A stretch of 64,000 nucleotides of DNA from contig CP071306.1 in the NCBI GenBank assembly GCA_027563145.1, positions 868,001 through 932,000 on the forward strand. The letters run 5' to 3'. The DNA is from Halocatena halophila (GTDB taxonomy: Archaea > Halobacteriota > Halobacteria > Halobacteriales > Haloarculaceae). A program made the translations under genes and the position numbers. This document shows positions 28,224 through 37,480 of this stretch, in pieces. Numbering within the stretch: the first letter of the stretch is position 1; every line of letters begins with the position of its first letter. Below the pieces are notes generated by a model. The model saw only the letters and a list, made by a program, of their open reading frames with translations, searched no databases and was not told where the DNA came from.

Positions 28224-28963
28224 TGGTCTGTCACCTCTTCGATTGCGCTCTCGGTGAAGACGGTGAGCCGACCAGGATGTCCACCCGGTGCGAGCGATTC
28301 GGCGTTGAGCTCTGTTGCCGTCGTCACATCGGCCCCTGCCAGATTGCGGGCAGCAAGCGACGGCTCCTCGCTCGTCACGAACAGAATCGACTTTGGCTGC
28401 TTGTACTTGCGTCCACGGGTCGTTCCGCGACCGGCACGAACGCTTTTGCCGTCTTCTGCCCGCTCGATGTCGGCGTAGAGATCGAGCGATTCGAGCAGCT
28501 CGACAACCTCACGAGTCTTTTCGAGCTCCTCGAACTCGTCGGTGACGACGATCGGTAGCTCATCAGCATCGAACGCGTGACCGCGCTCTGCGACAACCGA
28601 CGTGTCTGTCGTCGCCGCGATTGCGCTGTCGATCGCGAGGCGTCGTTCTTTGTCGTTGATCTTCTCACCGCGGTCAGCTTCAGCCTTCGGTGGGTGTGCA
28701 CGGCGACCGCCGACGGTCTGTGGGACGCGTCGACCGACGCTGTTCTGTCGTGGGACGTGGGCCATCCCGCGACCGCTGCCGAATGATTCTGCCGGCGTTC
28801 GCATGCCAGCATACTCATCAGCACCGTAATCCTGCGTGCGGTTGGCCTGGGCCGCCCGCACGGCACGCCCGATGAGGTCGGGCCGAAGTGGCGTCTCGAA
28901 CACCGACGGGAGATCGATCGATCCCGCGTCGCTGCCGTCGAGATCGCGTACTGTCGTGTTCAT
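28220..28963 (-). CDS. rpl4: 50S ribosomal protein L4
   Basis: The archaeal L4 (eukaryotic L4 family), 247 residues. It has the tunnel loop rich in Gly/Arg near residues 63-84 ([13 protein letters not shown]) and the [13 protein letters not shown] stretch. It overlaps L3 by four bases. In bacteria L4 represses the S10 operon; whether it does here is unknown. Confidence 0.97.
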   Translation of the reverse strand: MNTTVRDLDGSDAGSIDLPSVFETPLRPDLIGRAVRAAQANRTQDYGADEYAGMRTPAESFGSGRGMAHVPRQNSVGRRVPQTVGGRRAHPPKAEADRGEKINDKERRLAIDSAIAATTDTSVVAERGHAFDADELPIVVTDEFEELEKTREVVELLESLDLYADIERAEDGKSVRAGRGTTRGRKYKQPKSILFVTSEEPSLAARNLAGADVTTATELNAESLAPGGHPGRLTVFTESAIEEVTDQ

Positions 28964-29973
28964 CCTTGGTCACTCTCCGTTGAAACGTATCGGACCTCCG
29001 GATCGAGCCGGGGGGTGTCGTTCGGTCGTACTGCCGGACGGAAACGCACGAGGCGCTGTTTCGGACCGGGCACGGAGCCTTTGATGAGCACGTGCTCGCC
29101 GTCGACTTCACCGTAGTTGATAAAGCCACCCGCAGGCGTCACCCCGTCGTCGCCGATCGAGATGATGCGCTTGTTCAGCTCGGTGCGCTGGTGGTAGCCA
29201 GTCTGTCCCTGCTGTGGGACTGTCGAGCGAACGCGGGACGGATTCCATGGACCGAGGTTGCCGATCCGTCGTCTCCATCCCTGACGGGCGTGTTTGCCCT
29301 TGCGTTTTTGGACGCCCCATCGCTTGACGGGGCCCTGGGTGCCTTTACCTTTGGTGACGCCGGAAACGTCGGTGTACTCACCTGCACGGAACACGTCCGA
29401 AACGGTGAGCTCGCCGCCGTCTTCGAGCAGTTCGAGCCCGAATTCGAGGCGGTCTTCGAGGGAGTCGCCCCCGATGCGTGTTTCCATTACGTCCGGTTTT
29501 CGCTTCGGAACGCTCTGTAACTCGGAGGGCACGGTGTGGCTAATGAGCCGCACATCACCCAGAGTGCCATCTTCGAGTGCGTCCCGAACGGTCTGTTCGT
29601 GCTGTTGGCTGTTGTCCGTCGACGGAAGATCAAGCGTCCGATCGAGATCATCGTGGAACTCGTCGGTCCAGACTTCCGTGAGCGGACGACTGCCGTACGG
29701 CGTGTCTTCGTAGGCTCGCAGGGCAACCGCACGCATTGGCGGGGTCTCGACGACCGTCACTGGGACAGTCTCTTCGATCCCCTCGCGTGGGGAGTCGGGA
29801 TCGTCGTTGATGAGAACGACGTGGGACATACCGGCCTTGTATCCGGCAAAGCCCTGTACCCCGACCTGTCCGTCGTCGTCGGGCCAAGTGCTAATTCGCG
29901 GCACCTCACTCGACGCACGGACGCGTGGGCTAAAGCCCATCGAGCCTTTTCGTGGTCTGCTTGGCGTTGGCAT
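28960..29973 (-). CDS. rpl3: 50S ribosomal protein L3
   Basis: A large-subunit assembly protein, 337 residues in the archaeal/eukaryotic form. It begins [16 protein letters not shown]. Conserved [16 protein letters not shown] near residue 206 reaches the peptidyl transferase centre, and [11 protein letters not shown] follows. First ribosomal gene of the operon, 13 bp after the SPOUT gene. Confidence 0.97.
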   Translation of the reverse strand: MPTPSRPRKGSMGFSPRVRASSEVPRISTWPDDDGQVGVQGFAGYKAGMSHVVLINDDPDSPREGIEETVPVTVVETPPMRAVALRAYEDTPYGSRPLTEVWTDEFHDDLDRTLDLPSTDNSQQHEQTVRDALEDGTLGDVRLISHTVPSELQSVPKRKPDVMETRIGGDSLEDRLEFGLELLEDGGELTVSDVFRAGEYTDVSGVTKGKGTQGPVKRWGVQKRKGKHARQGWRRRIGNLGPWNPSRVRSTVPQQGQTGYHQRTELNKRIISIGDDGVTPAGGFINYGEVDGEHVLIKGSVPGPKQRLVRFRPAVRPNDTPRLDPEVRYVSTESDQG

Positions 29974-29986
29974 AGATTTTCAACAC

Positions 29987-30865
29987 TCACTCCAGATTGA
30001 GACAGGCGAGCGTCGCGAACAGAGCCTCTTCCGTTCGGATCGTCTCGCTGCCTTGTCGTGGAACCGTATTGAGCCAGAGATCGAACCGGGACCTGTCCGG
30101 TTGTGAGTCGTCAGCCGACGGTGTATCTCGCAGTTCGACCCCATCGGGGTCGATATCGAGGATCTTCGGGAGGCCGCGTTCTGGCGCACCGAACGCAACG
30201 GTAAACGATGGCTCCTCGCTCGGAGTTGCCCCTGTCAGTTGCTGAGAGAGCGTGGTGAGCGATTCGATCGAAAGCTCCTCACCGTAGCGCGAGGCGGCGA
30301 TCCGCACGCCGCTGTCGGTACGGTTGAGGGCCACATCCATCGTGGCGCGTTCGACGCGTACACCCGGTGGTGATTCGTCGGTAATGATGCGCGCACGAAG
30401 CGGCTCTTCTGAAGCGATCCTGATGGTAACGCGTTCTCCCTGATCGACCGTCAGTGACGACGGGACGGGCAGAGAGATCGGGTGTTGCAGGCCGCAATTG
30501 ACCCGGACGCGTCCGTCAGATCCGACCTCGGTCACGATTCCCTGTCTTAACGACCCCGGATCGTCTGATCCGGAGCCGGTCTGTGTAACAGCCAGGAGCG
30601 GCGGCAAGACACCAACGTACTCCAGTTCGTCGCACTGTCCCCACAGTTCCTTTCGGAGGTAGGGGGGTGTGGCCGCATAGGCCAGGACAGTTCGAACGAA
30701 CCCGTCACCCCATCTCGTCTGTCCATCCCGATCGGGATAGACGACGAGACGGTCGATCCGAAACACGGTCGCCGCACGGGCGACGTATCCCAGTTTGCGG
30801 GTCGCCTCCCGTTTGTCGCGTGTTTCTCGGACCAGCGATGACGGCACGAGTACAGTTTTTGTCAT
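29987..30865 (-). CDS. putative RNA uridine-N3 methyltransferase, SPOUT superfamily (DUF171)
   Basis: A 292-residue protein of the DUF171/COG2106 SPOUT group, thought to methylate uridine in rRNA. It opens with V-L-V-P-S-S-L-V-R-E-T-R-D-K-R-E-A-T-R-K-L and has an OB-like insert around residues 105-165. The knot-region block A-F-G-A-P-E-R-G-L near residue 227 and the terminal N-T-V-P-R-Q-G-S-E-T-I-R-T-E-E-A-L are S-adenosylmethionine-site features. It is the first gene of the L3-to-SecY transcription unit, as in other haloarchaea. Confidence 0.85.
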   Translation of the reverse strand: MTKTVLVPSSLVRETRDKREATRKLGYVARAATVFRIDRLVVYPDRDGQTRWGDGFVRTVLAYAATPPYLRKELWGQCDELEYVGVLPPLLAVTQTGSGSDDPGSLRQGIVTEVGSDGRVRVNCGLQHPISLPVPSSLTVDQGERVTIRIASEEPLRARIITDESPPGVRVERATMDVALNRTDSGVRIAASRYGEELSIESLTTLSQQLTGATPSEEPSFTVAFGAPERGLPKILDIDPDGVELRDTPSADDSQPDRSRFDLWLNTVPRQGSETIRTEEALFATLACLNLE

Positions 30866-31014
30866 GCCGATTCGCTTCCTCGCTGTTCACTAGACTGTGC
30901 TGTCCATTCAGGACTCGGGCCTAAAAGGATAGCGCTTCAACATAGGGGTGTGACCGGCTCGCACGTTGTTTTACGCATCGACAGCAAACCGCACGACGGA
31001 ACGAGTTCGACACG

Positions 31015-31022
31015 TTTTTATT
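31015..31022 (+). promoter_or_regulatory. TATA box of tRNA-Gly
   Basis: TTTTTATT lies about 35 bp before the mature tRNA 5' end, as expected for an archaeal tRNA promoter. The ribosomal operon promoter must lie in the same 30866-31052 divergent interval on the other strand. Confidence 0.5.
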
Positions 31023-31052
31023 GATGACCGTGCTCCGGTAGAGTGTAGACGG

Positions 31053-31123
31053 GCGCTGGTAGTGTAGTGGTATCACGTGACCTTGCCATGGTCACAACCT
31101 GGGTTCAAATCCCAGCCAGCGCA
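31053..31123 (+). tRNA. tRNA-Gly (anticodon GCC)
   Basis: A full cloverleaf can be drawn. The acceptor stem GCGCTGG (31053-31059) pairs with CCAGCGC (31116-31122), with discriminator A at 31123. The D arm GTGTAGTGGTATCAC follows. The anticodon stem is TGACC/GGTCA with loop TTGCCAT, anticodon GCC at 31085-31087. The T arm is CTGGG-TTCAAAT-CCCAG. No intron, and no encoded CCA. It is divergent from the ribosomal operon. Confidence 0.97.
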
Positions 31124-31311
31124 TGGATCTGTGGGTTTTCATCGTGGAATTGGGGTAGTAGCCGAGTAATCACTACACTGTTTCTCACCTGAATAGTGTC
31201 GTTTAGTAGACTCAGCCCCAGTAGCCATATAAATTTCCATATATTTTATATTGTGAATGAATCAGTGCCGTTGTGCGAGCCTTTATTGTATTCCGCGCGT
31301 AATACAATTGT

Positions 31312-31575
31312 ATGCCCAAAGCCAATACAAATCCTGAAACCGAGAACATCAACATTCGACTCAGCGAGCATTTGCTTGCAGAACTCGATGATACCTGGAA
31401 GGACCGCGGCTTTAACTCTCGGTCAGAATTTATTCGGCAGTCAATCCGTGATGCCGTAAACCAGACGCAACTCTCTGCAGCAGCTCTAGAAGCGTTGCTA
31501 GAAAGCAGCCAACAGGCCCGACAGGGTGAGTTCGTCTCCAGAGAGGAGATCCGAGAGGAATTTCTGGATGAGTGA
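31312..31575 (+). CDS. ribbon-helix-helix antitoxin (CopG/RHH family)
   Basis: An 87-residue protein. The RHH DNA-binding part is residues 9-45 (E-N-I-N-I-R-L-S-E-H-L-L-A-E-L-D and S-R-S-E-F-I-R-Q-S-I-R). The C-terminal helix would bind and neutralise the toxin. Its last codons overlap the ATG of the ParE/RelE-like gene by eight bases, the usual arrangement for a toxin-antitoxin pair. It probably represses its own promoter. Confidence 0.82.
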   Translation: MPKANTNPETENINIRLSEHLLAELDDTWKDRGFNSRSEFIRQSIRDAVNQTQLSAAALEALLESSQQARQGEFVSREEIREEFLDE

Positions 31576-31847
31576 TTGCGGAGAATGGGACTATCGGTTC
31601 ACCCCCAGGGCGCGCGATGATCTGCGGTCACTCGATGCAACAGTCGCCAAGCGAGTCGTTCAGAAGCTAGAGGATTATATCATCGGAGTTCCGCAAGCCA
31701 CCGGAATGGGTGTCCCCACTCGAAAACACACGATATCAGAAACTTGTCATAGGTGATTATCGGGCATTGCTTTTCGTACATCGATCTAAGAACCTACTCG
31801 AAGTACACCACGTCGGCCATCGTCGTAATATTTACGACCGGTTATAG
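31568..31847 (+). pseudogene. RelE/ParE-family toxin with a frameshift
   Basis: From ATG 31568 the frame reads the usual toxin start (Y-R-F-T-P-R-A-R-D-D-L-R-S-L-D) and continues to K-L-E-D-Y-I-I, then drifts into unrelated sequence and stops at 31756. Moving one base at about 31685 restores a classic C-terminus: E-F-R-K-P-P-E-W, then R-Y-Q-K-L-V-I-G-D-Y-R-A-L and H-V-G-H-R-R-N-I-Y-D-R-L, with stop at 31845-31847. A single extra base (or two missing) therefore splits the gene. Either the toxin is inactivated or there is a sequencing error. Confidence 0.85.
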
Positions 31848-31870
31848 TAAGACCATTAGCAGAGTTACCA

Positions 31871-32728
31871 TCACTCTGTGCGACGTTTATGGACGGCGTA
31901 ACCAGCCAGGGTCAGCGGAACCCCGAACACCAGCAGATACGGGGCCAGATACGCGAGACCAACCACGATCGCCCGGAAGACAGTCACCACGCCATCAACC
32001 GATTCCAGGAATGCTGCGACGATGCCCGTCTCATACCACGCCGTTTGATCAGGTGATGTGGTCGATGGGCGTTCGGTCAGTTCGACGGTGAGCGTCGAAT
32101 ACGCCACGCGGTCTTTCAACGCCGCTTGTTTTGCTTCGAGCCGCTCGATTTCGGATTGCACCTCAGAGAGCTTTTCGCTGACCGAAAGGACGGCCTCGGT
32201 GTCGCTGGCGTTGGAATACAGCCCCCGCAATCGGTCACGCTGGGAGCGGAGATTCTTCAACCGCGCGTTGAGATCCGTGAGCTGGTCGGAGACATCTGTT
32301 GAGTTACTTCGCGCGTGCGTGATGCTGCCGACGGCCTTCGTCTCCTCGAACACTGTCGTGAAGTTCTCTGCCGGCACGCGATAGACGATCTCACTCCGGT
32401 GTTGCTGGCCATCACGACCGGCAAACGATTCACTCGACGCACTCACCGTGCCTCCGTGAGTTCGAACGATCGACGTGATTCGATCGCGGGATTGTGTTGT
32501 GTTTGATACGCGCGTGTGTACGTCACCGGCTCGAACGATGGCTGATTCCACCGAGACGGCCTCGCTCTCTGCCGATTGCTCAGCCTTGGCGTTCTCCCGA
32601 CTATCAGCCGCACCCGCAGGCGGCTCACCACCACCACTCTGGGCTGAATCTTGCGTTGCGACCCCCCCACATCCAGCGAGCATCACCAGGAGTGCGAGTA
32701 TCACGACCGACTTCGTACGTATTTCCAT
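31871..32728 (-). CDS. DUF4349 domain lipoprotein
   Basis: A 285-residue membrane-attached protein. The start at 32728 (MEIRTKS) gives a signal peptide with lipobox L-A-G-C, so Cys18 or so is probably lipidated. A Gly/Glu/Ala-rich spacer follows. The DUF4349 body includes two halves joined by a coiled coil (about residues 150-190, L-R-S-Q-R-D-R-L-R then E-I-E-R-L-E-A-K-Q-A-A-L). The C-terminus has one membrane helix (about 250-278). Function in the family is unknown. Confidence 0.82.
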   Translation of the reverse strand: MEIRTKSVVILALLVMLAGCGGVATQDSAQSGGGEPPAGAADSRENAKAEQSAESEAVSVESAIVRAGDVHTRVSNTTQSRDRITSIVRTHGGTVSASSESFAGRDGQQHRSEIVYRVPAENFTTVFEETKAVGSITHARSNSTDVSDQLTDLNARLKNLRSQRDRLRGLYSNASDTEAVLSVSEKLSEVQSEIERLEAKQAALKDRVAYSTLTVELTERPSTTSPDQTAWYETGIVAAFLESVDGVVTVFRAIVVGLAYLAPYLLVFGVPLTLAGYAVHKRRTE

Positions 32729-32854
32729 GCCAACTATTGCCAACTGATTTGTAAACTCCTTGTGATAGGTAAAAATCCGATTGTCGCTATGACTCCCCGA
32801 ATGAGTGATATCCTGGAGAAATGTTGATTATTCGACTGTGAAAATGGTTACAGG

Positions 32855-33243
32855 ATGCGTGTTCCCTCCGAGACCGTGTTCGCCGTCGGATTCCTAAACC
32901 GGACGGATGGATACTGGATCGCTGGGCTACTTGTCAGTACGATCGTAATGCTTCAGATCCATCTCACACTGCTTGCCGTTCCAGTCTGGATGCTCGTGAC
33001 GTTCGTCTGGTGTGTGCGATCGGGCTACCGCCGTCCAAACGTGGTGCCTGCAGCGCTCATCGGGGCGCTGGGTTTGAGGTCCAGTTTTACCCTATTCACC
33101 GCTTCATCAGTCTTGTTGTCACTAGTACGCTGTCCACCTGGCGTATATTCGTGAATATCGCCCCTATCTACGGATTTGTTGCGCTCGTCGGCATTGTCTA
33201 CGGAACGGTCGGTCACGTCCTCGGCCGGGAACTCCAGCTATGA
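32855..33243 (+). pseudogene. small membrane protein gene with a probable frameshift
   Basis: The frame from 32855 encodes two clear hydrophobic segments (V-S-T-I-V-M-L-Q-I-H-L-T-L-L-A-V-P-V-W) but degrades after about 33075. The +2-shifted frame then reads V-Q-F-Y-P-I-H-R-F-I-S-L-V-V followed by another good membrane segment (I-Y-G-F-V-A-L-V-G-I-V-Y) to the stop at 33243. Joined, they would give a protein of about 128 residues with three to four helices. No family recognised. It could also be two unrelated short frames. Confidence 0.45.
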
Positions 33244-33285
33244 TCCGAGCAACGCTTACGGATCGGGCTGCCGAATCACGAGTCG

Positions 33286-33594
33286 ATGTCCGTAATCGCA
33301 CTCCTCAGCGTCGCACCGGTGCAAGAGGGATCAATGAGCGAAGAGGTCGCAAAGGCCGTCGACGCGCTCGATGCGTACGACGTGTCGTATGAGACGAATC
33401 CAATGGGGACGGTTATCGAAGCTGACGCGGTGAGCGAACTGTTCGATGCCGTTGAGGCAGCGCATACGGCGGTTTCTGGCGACCGGGTCAGCACCGTCCT
33501 GAAGATCGACGACAAGCGCACGATCGACCAGTCAGCTGCCGAGAAAGTCGAAAGCGTAGAGGAGCACCTGGGCCGACCCGCGAGCGGCAACTAG
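33286..33594 (+). CDS. MTH1187 family thiamine-binding protein
   Basis: A 102-residue protein of the MTH1187/YkoF-like (DUF77) family, which binds thiamine or its pyrimidine part. The family start V-I-A-L-L-S-V-A-P-V is present, as are Y-E-T-N-P-M-G-T-V-I-E and D-R-V-S-T-V-L-K-I-D-D-K-R near residue 65. Cytoplasmic, probably an oligomer. It stands 40 bp before mch on the same strand. Confidence 0.9.
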   Translation: MSVIALLSVAPVQEGSMSEEVAKAVDALDAYDVSYETNPMGTVIEADAVSELFDAVEAAHTAVSGDRVSTVLKIDDKRTIDQSAAEKVESVEEHLGRPASGN

Positions 33595-33634
33595 TAACCA
33601 ACAACCGTTTTCGGACGCCTTTCGAAAAGAGCGT

Positions 33635-34585
33635 ATGGAGAGTCTCAACCGAATGGCCACGGAGCTGGTGGACGAGGCCCTGGAGTTCACCGACGAGCTG
33701 GCAATCGACGCGTACGAACTAGAAACGGGCACGACAGTGCTCGATTTCGGCGTTGAAGCAATCGGTGGAATCGAAGCTGGATTGCTGTTGACCGAAATCC
33801 AGACTGCTGGGCTGGCGACGGTCTCGACGACGATGGGAACGGTCGACGACACCCCCAGACCGATGGTGGAACTGACCACTGACCATCCCGCGTTCGCACT
33901 GCTTTGTTCACAAAAGGCCGGCTGGGAGCTGACAGTCGCGGAAGATGACTGGCGATTCGACGCGCTCGGGAGCGGTCCGGCGCGTGCGCTCGTCGCCACG
34001 GAAGAGGAATTCCGAAAGCTTGGCTACGCTGATGCCTTCGAGTTCGCAGTGCTCGCGCTTGAGGCCGAGCAGCTCCCGACCGAAGCCGTCGCCGAACAGG
34101 TAGCCCAGCGGTGTGATGTCGATACCGGCCAGCTGTTTTTGCCGACCGTCTCGATGGCGAGCATGGCGGGCTCGACGACGATGGCAGCTCGCGCCGCCGA
34201 ACTGACGACCTTCCGGGCGTTCGAACGCGGATACGACCCGCTCGACGTGCTCTCGATCTCTGCGAAAGCACCCCTCGCGCCAGTGGCTGCGAGCGAACCG
34301 GCTGCCATCGCCCGAACGAACGACGCGCTGGCTTACGGCGGAACGGTCCATCTCACCGTCGAGCAGGACGCCGGCGCGGAGCTGTTTGGAGAGCTGATCT
34401 CGAGTGCGCCGAGCGAGTACGGCGATCCGTTCGAAGTGCTGTTCGAGGCCGAAGACTGGCAGCTCGAAGCGCTCGATCCGGACGTGTATGGCCCAGCACA
34501 GGTGACAGTCGATGTCGTCGGAGGCCCGACCTACTCGTTCGGTGAACGGGACGATGCAGTACTCGCAGAGTCATTCGGGCTATGA
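33635..34585 (+). CDS. mch: methenyltetrahydromethanopterin cyclohydrolase
   Basis: Interconverts methenyl- and formyl-tetrahydropterin; in haloarchaea, which use tetrahydrofolate-like C1 carriers, the exact pterin is uncertain. The protein is 316 residues. Family blocks are L-D-F-G-V-E-A-I-G-G-I-E-A-G, E-I-Q-T-A-G-L-A-T-V, D-H-P-A-F-A-L-L-C-S-Q-K-A-G-W and G-S-G-P-A-R-A near residue 110. The stop overlaps the next gene by four bases. Confidence 0.93.
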   Translation: MESLNRMATELVDEALEFTDELAIDAYELETGTTVLDFGVEAIGGIEAGLLLTEIQTAGLATVSTTMGTVDDTPRPMVELTTDHPAFALLCSQKAGWELTVAEDDWRFDALGSGPARALVATEEEFRKLGYADAFEFAVLALEAEQLPTEAVAEQVAQRCDVDTGQLFLPTVSMASMAGSTTMAARAAELTTFRAFERGYDPLDVLSISAKAPLAPVAASEPAAIARTNDALAYGGTVHLTVEQDAGAELFGELISSAPSEYGDPFEVLFEAEDWQLEALDPDVYGPAQVTVDVVGGPTYSFGERDDAVLAESFGL

Positions 34586-35058
34586 AGTACAAGGTCGTTC
34601 CGCCAATCCGCGATCGGTCGTTCATTGAGACGGCGACGACCTCGCTTCCGGTCGTTCCGGCGAGTGAAGCCGACTGCTGTGGACGGTTACAGGCCGACAC
34701 ATCCATCGAGAGTCGTGACGTGGCAAGACAGTGGATCACGTTTCTACAGGCGCTTGGCTTTGTGACTGAAGCCGACGGAAAGTATTACCAGGGTCGCTCA
34801 CCGCCGACGGATCTCGGAACTGCGTTTCTCGAGGGAGTGTATGGCGCACAAACGGTCGTCGAAACCGTCGCCGACAGTGACACACCGCTGCGTGTGGGCG
34901 AAGTGTACGAAGCGGTCAAAGCAATCGTTCCACAGTACGAACGGAGCCGTCGAACCGACTGGGAGGCCGTCTGGGAAACCAGAATTGCAAGACTACTCGC
35001 CTGGGCTGTCGAATTCGAGCTCCTTGTTTCGAGTGATGCTGGCTACTCGTCGCCGTAG
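34582..35058 (+). CDS. conserved hypothetical protein coupled to mch
   Basis: A 158-residue soluble protein starting M-K-Y-K-V-V-P-P-I-R-D. Residues 45-100 look like a winged-helix-type region (V-A-R-Q-W-I-T-F-L-Q-A-L-G-F-V). The four-base overlap with mch (ATGA) suggests translational coupling and perhaps a linked role in C1 metabolism. I do not know a function. The 3' end overlaps the convergent acyl-CoA ligase by 16 bp. Confidence 0.7.
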   Translation: MKYKVVPPIRDRSFIETATTSLPVVPASEADCCGRLQADTSIESRDVARQWITFLQALGFVTEADGKYYQGRSPPTDLGTAFLEGVYGAQTVVETVADSDTPLRVGEVYEAVKAIVPQYERSRRTDWEAVWETRIARLLAWAVEFELLVSSDAGYSSP

Positions 35059-37025
35059 ATCGACTGTATGCGATCGTCGAACTCGTCGGTGATGTTGCGT
35101 CGCTTGAGCTTCATCGAGGACGTGAGCATGTCGTTTTCTGGCGTCCACTCCAGCGGAATGAGTTCGAACTCCTTGATCTGTTCGTGTTTCGCAAACCGCT
35201 TGTTCACCCGCTGAATTTCCTCGTCGATCCAGCCACGAACGGCGTCGTGTTTCGTGATCTCTTCGGGGTCGTCTTCCAGCTCGATATCGTTTTGTTCGGC
35301 GAGTCCTTCGATCACCTCGAAGTTCGGAACGATGAGTGCACCGATAAACTTCCGGTCGTCACCGAGCACCATCACTTGCTCAATCCGATCGCTGGTGGCG
35401 TATGCGTCCTCAATTGGTCCCGGTGCGACGTTTTTGCCAGTGTCGAGGACGAGCAGCTGTTTGAGTCGGTCGTGGTAGACCAGCGCACCGGTGTCAGCCT
35501 GTTCGACGATGTCGCCCGTACGGAGCCAGCGATTGGCCTCCTCGTCGTCTGTAAACGCATCTTCGGTCGCTTCTGGCTTGTTCCAGTAGCCCTCCGTGAC
35601 GTTCGGCCCACGAACGAGCAGCTCGCCGATCTCGCCGGTCGCCTTCTCGGTCTGGTCCGGACCGATCACGCTGTCGTCGAGACGGATATCGACATCGACA
35701 AGCGGTGGGCCAAGCCGACCGGGCTGAATGTTCTCCGGACGGTTGACCGACACCACCGGCGACGTTTCCGTAAGGCCATACCCCTCGATGATCGTCAGGC
35801 CCATGCCGAGGAACAGCTCACAGAGCTCCTTCGAGAGGCTACCACCGCCGCTGATCAGCAGCTCGAGGTTTCCGCCGAGCTGGTCTTTCACGTTCTGGAA
35901 TACAAGCTTATCTGCGAGCTTTCGTTTCGCACGCAGCCTGCGTCCGGGACTTTCCGTTCGCTGATACTCGCGTGCCACCTCAATCGCCCAGTCGAACAGC
36001 CGCTCTTTGAGATTGGAGTCACGAACTTGCTGGCGCATCTGATCGTACATGCGCTCGTAGACCCGTGGAACGCTCGTCAGCGTGGTTGGTTCGACGAGTT
36101 GGAGGTCCTCCGTCAGTGTGTCGGGTGATTCGGCGTACGCGACCGTTCCTCCGGCACCGAAGATCACGAAGTGGCCGGCCGTCCGCTCGAATACGTGTGC
36201 GAGGGGCAAAAACGACATCGCCGTCGTGTGTGCGTCGATCGTTTTTGCGTCATCGTCCCGGTCCGGGCGGGGCGCGAGCCGTTTTCTGATCTGGTTGACG
36301 TTGGCGCGGAAATTGCTGTGAGTGAGTTCGACGCCTTTGGGCTTGCTCGTCGTCCCCGAGGTGTAGATCAAGCTCGCGAGATCGTCGGCGGATCGGCCGT
36401 GCAACCAGGCCTCGTAATCGCCCTCCTCTGTGGCCGTTTTCCCTTGTTCGTAGAGCTCTCCGAGGGTGATGATGTCGTCTCGGTCCGTATGTTCTGTGAG
36501 CGTATCGATCACCACGATGGTTTCAAGGTCGAGGTCGTCTTCGACCTCTAGGACTCGCTCAAGCAGTCGTTCGTTCTCGACGACCACGCAGTCAGCATCC
36601 GGATCGTCGAGGAGATACTGCACCTGTATTGGAGACGATTCGGTGTAGACCGTCGTCACGACGCCTCCGGCCGAGAGCACTGCAAAGTCCGTGTGCGCCC
36701 ACTCCATTCGGGTGTTCGAAAATAGTGCCACCCTGTCGCCTGGAGTGATTCCGATATCTCGGAATCCACCGGCGAGAGCGACGACGATCGAGCGCATTTT
36801 CTCGTAGGTAATCCCGGCAAAATCACCAGCTGGTGCCGGGTCGAGCACGCCTGCATTGACGAGCGATCGGTCGTAGATACCACCCTTATACAGTTGTGCC
36901 GTCCGATCGGCGTGGCGGACAGCACTCTCGGCGAATAGCTGTGGAATGGTGTTCTCCCCGATAACCTCGTCAGTGTACTCCCGTTCTGCGGTGAGCCAAC
37001 CGGGTGCAGGATCCATATTGACCAT
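35043..37025 (-). CDS. long-chain fatty acid--CoA ligase (AMP-forming)
   Basis: A roughly 660-residue adenylate-forming enzyme that activates fatty acids to acyl-CoA with ATP. The P-loop-like L-I-Y-T-S-G-T-T-S-K-P-K-G-V is near residue 217. Then come G-Y-G-L-T-E-T-S-P-V and T-G-D-I, typical of the FACS/FAA1 group. Start choices are 37025 (MVNMDPAPG) and 37016; a frame to 37073 exists but adds a hydrophobic leader without family support. Haloarchaeal membranes lack fatty acids, so the role is probably catabolic. Confidence 0.9.
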   Translation of the reverse strand: MVNMDPAPGWLTAEREYTDEVIGENTIPQLFAESAVRHADRTAQLYKGGIYDRSLVNAGVLDPAPAGDFAGITYEKMRSIVVALAGGFRDIGITPGDRVALFSNTRMEWAHTDFAVLSAGGVVTTVYTESSPIQVQYLLDDPDADCVVVENERLLERVLEVEDDLDLETIVVIDTLTEHTDRDDIITLGELYEQGKTATEEGDYEAWLHGRSADDLASLIYTSGTTSKPKGVELTHSNFRANVNQIRKRLAPRPDRDDDAKTIDAHTTAMSFLPLAHVFERTAGHFVIFGAGGTVAYAESPDTLTEDLQLVEPTTLTSVPRVYERMYDQMRQQVRDSNLKERLFDWAIEVAREYQRTESPGRRLRAKRKLADKLVFQNVKDQLGGNLELLISGGGSLSKELCELFLGMGLTIIEGYGLTETSPVVSVNRPENIQPGRLGPPLVDVDIRLDDSVIGPDQTEKATGEIGELLVRGPNVTEGYWNKPEATEDAFTDDEEANRWLRTGDIVEQADTGALVYHDRLKQLLVLDTGKNVAPGPIEDAYATSDRIEQVMVLGDDRKFIGALIVPNFEVIEGLAEQNDIELEDDPEEITKHDAVRGWIDEEIQRVNKRFAKHEQIKEFELIPLEWTPENDMLTSSMKLKRRNITDEFDDRIQSIYGDE

Positions 37026-37402
37026 CTTCGTCACGGCCCCTAAATACCCGGCTAAAACGAAAAGGGATGCCATTCGAGTTTATCGATGATGGGATTCAGC
37101 TGTGACGCGATTGGTGAAGATATACTTGTAAAAATACGTGCTTTTTCATAAGATTGTAAGCGGAAAATTCCCTGGAAGTGGATATCCTGATAAAACTGCG
37201 GTGGGTGTGCTCTGTCACGCATATCGATAAACCTCGCTGTTGAGTTGTCTATTAACTAAAATGATATTAGTCTATTATTTTCGATGAGATGATCGTGCTC
37301 CGTTGAGACTACTAACTCGATTCGAACCAAATGGGGGATAAATCGCGTGGAAGAAGCGTTCTTACAGGCACCAGGCAATCTAAGGTTCGTCATGGCGTGG
37401 AC
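37026..37402. other. gene-free AT-rich left edge of the accessory island
   Basis: No gene is supported. Base composition turns AT-rich from about 37080. Near 37290-37400 one plus-strand frame stays open without a start codon (with the peptide A-P-G-N-L-R-F-V-M-A-W-T), possibly a remnant of an unknown gene cut by unit A1 at 37403. Confidence 0.5.
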
Positions 37403-37449
37403 GTTCGGAACTGACACAGATCAACCCAATTTACTAACACATACGAAAG

Positions 37450-37456
37450 TTTATAA
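37450..37456 (+). promoter_or_regulatory. TATA box of unit A copy 1
   Basis: TTTATAA centred 28 bp before the GGGAAC that opens the predicted RNA stem. Next to it, AACCCA-G-TGGGTT (37455-37467) is a perfect palindrome that could be an operator. Copy 2 has the same layout at 41757-41763. Confidence 0.55.
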
Positions 37457-37480
37457 CCCAGTGGGTTGGCACAACCAACT

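Noticed and set aside
37305..37340. tRNA-like T-arm sequence (GGTTCGAATC on the minus strand), possible att site
   Set aside because: The flanking stem does not pair, no tRNA body is present and no integrase gene lies in the island.
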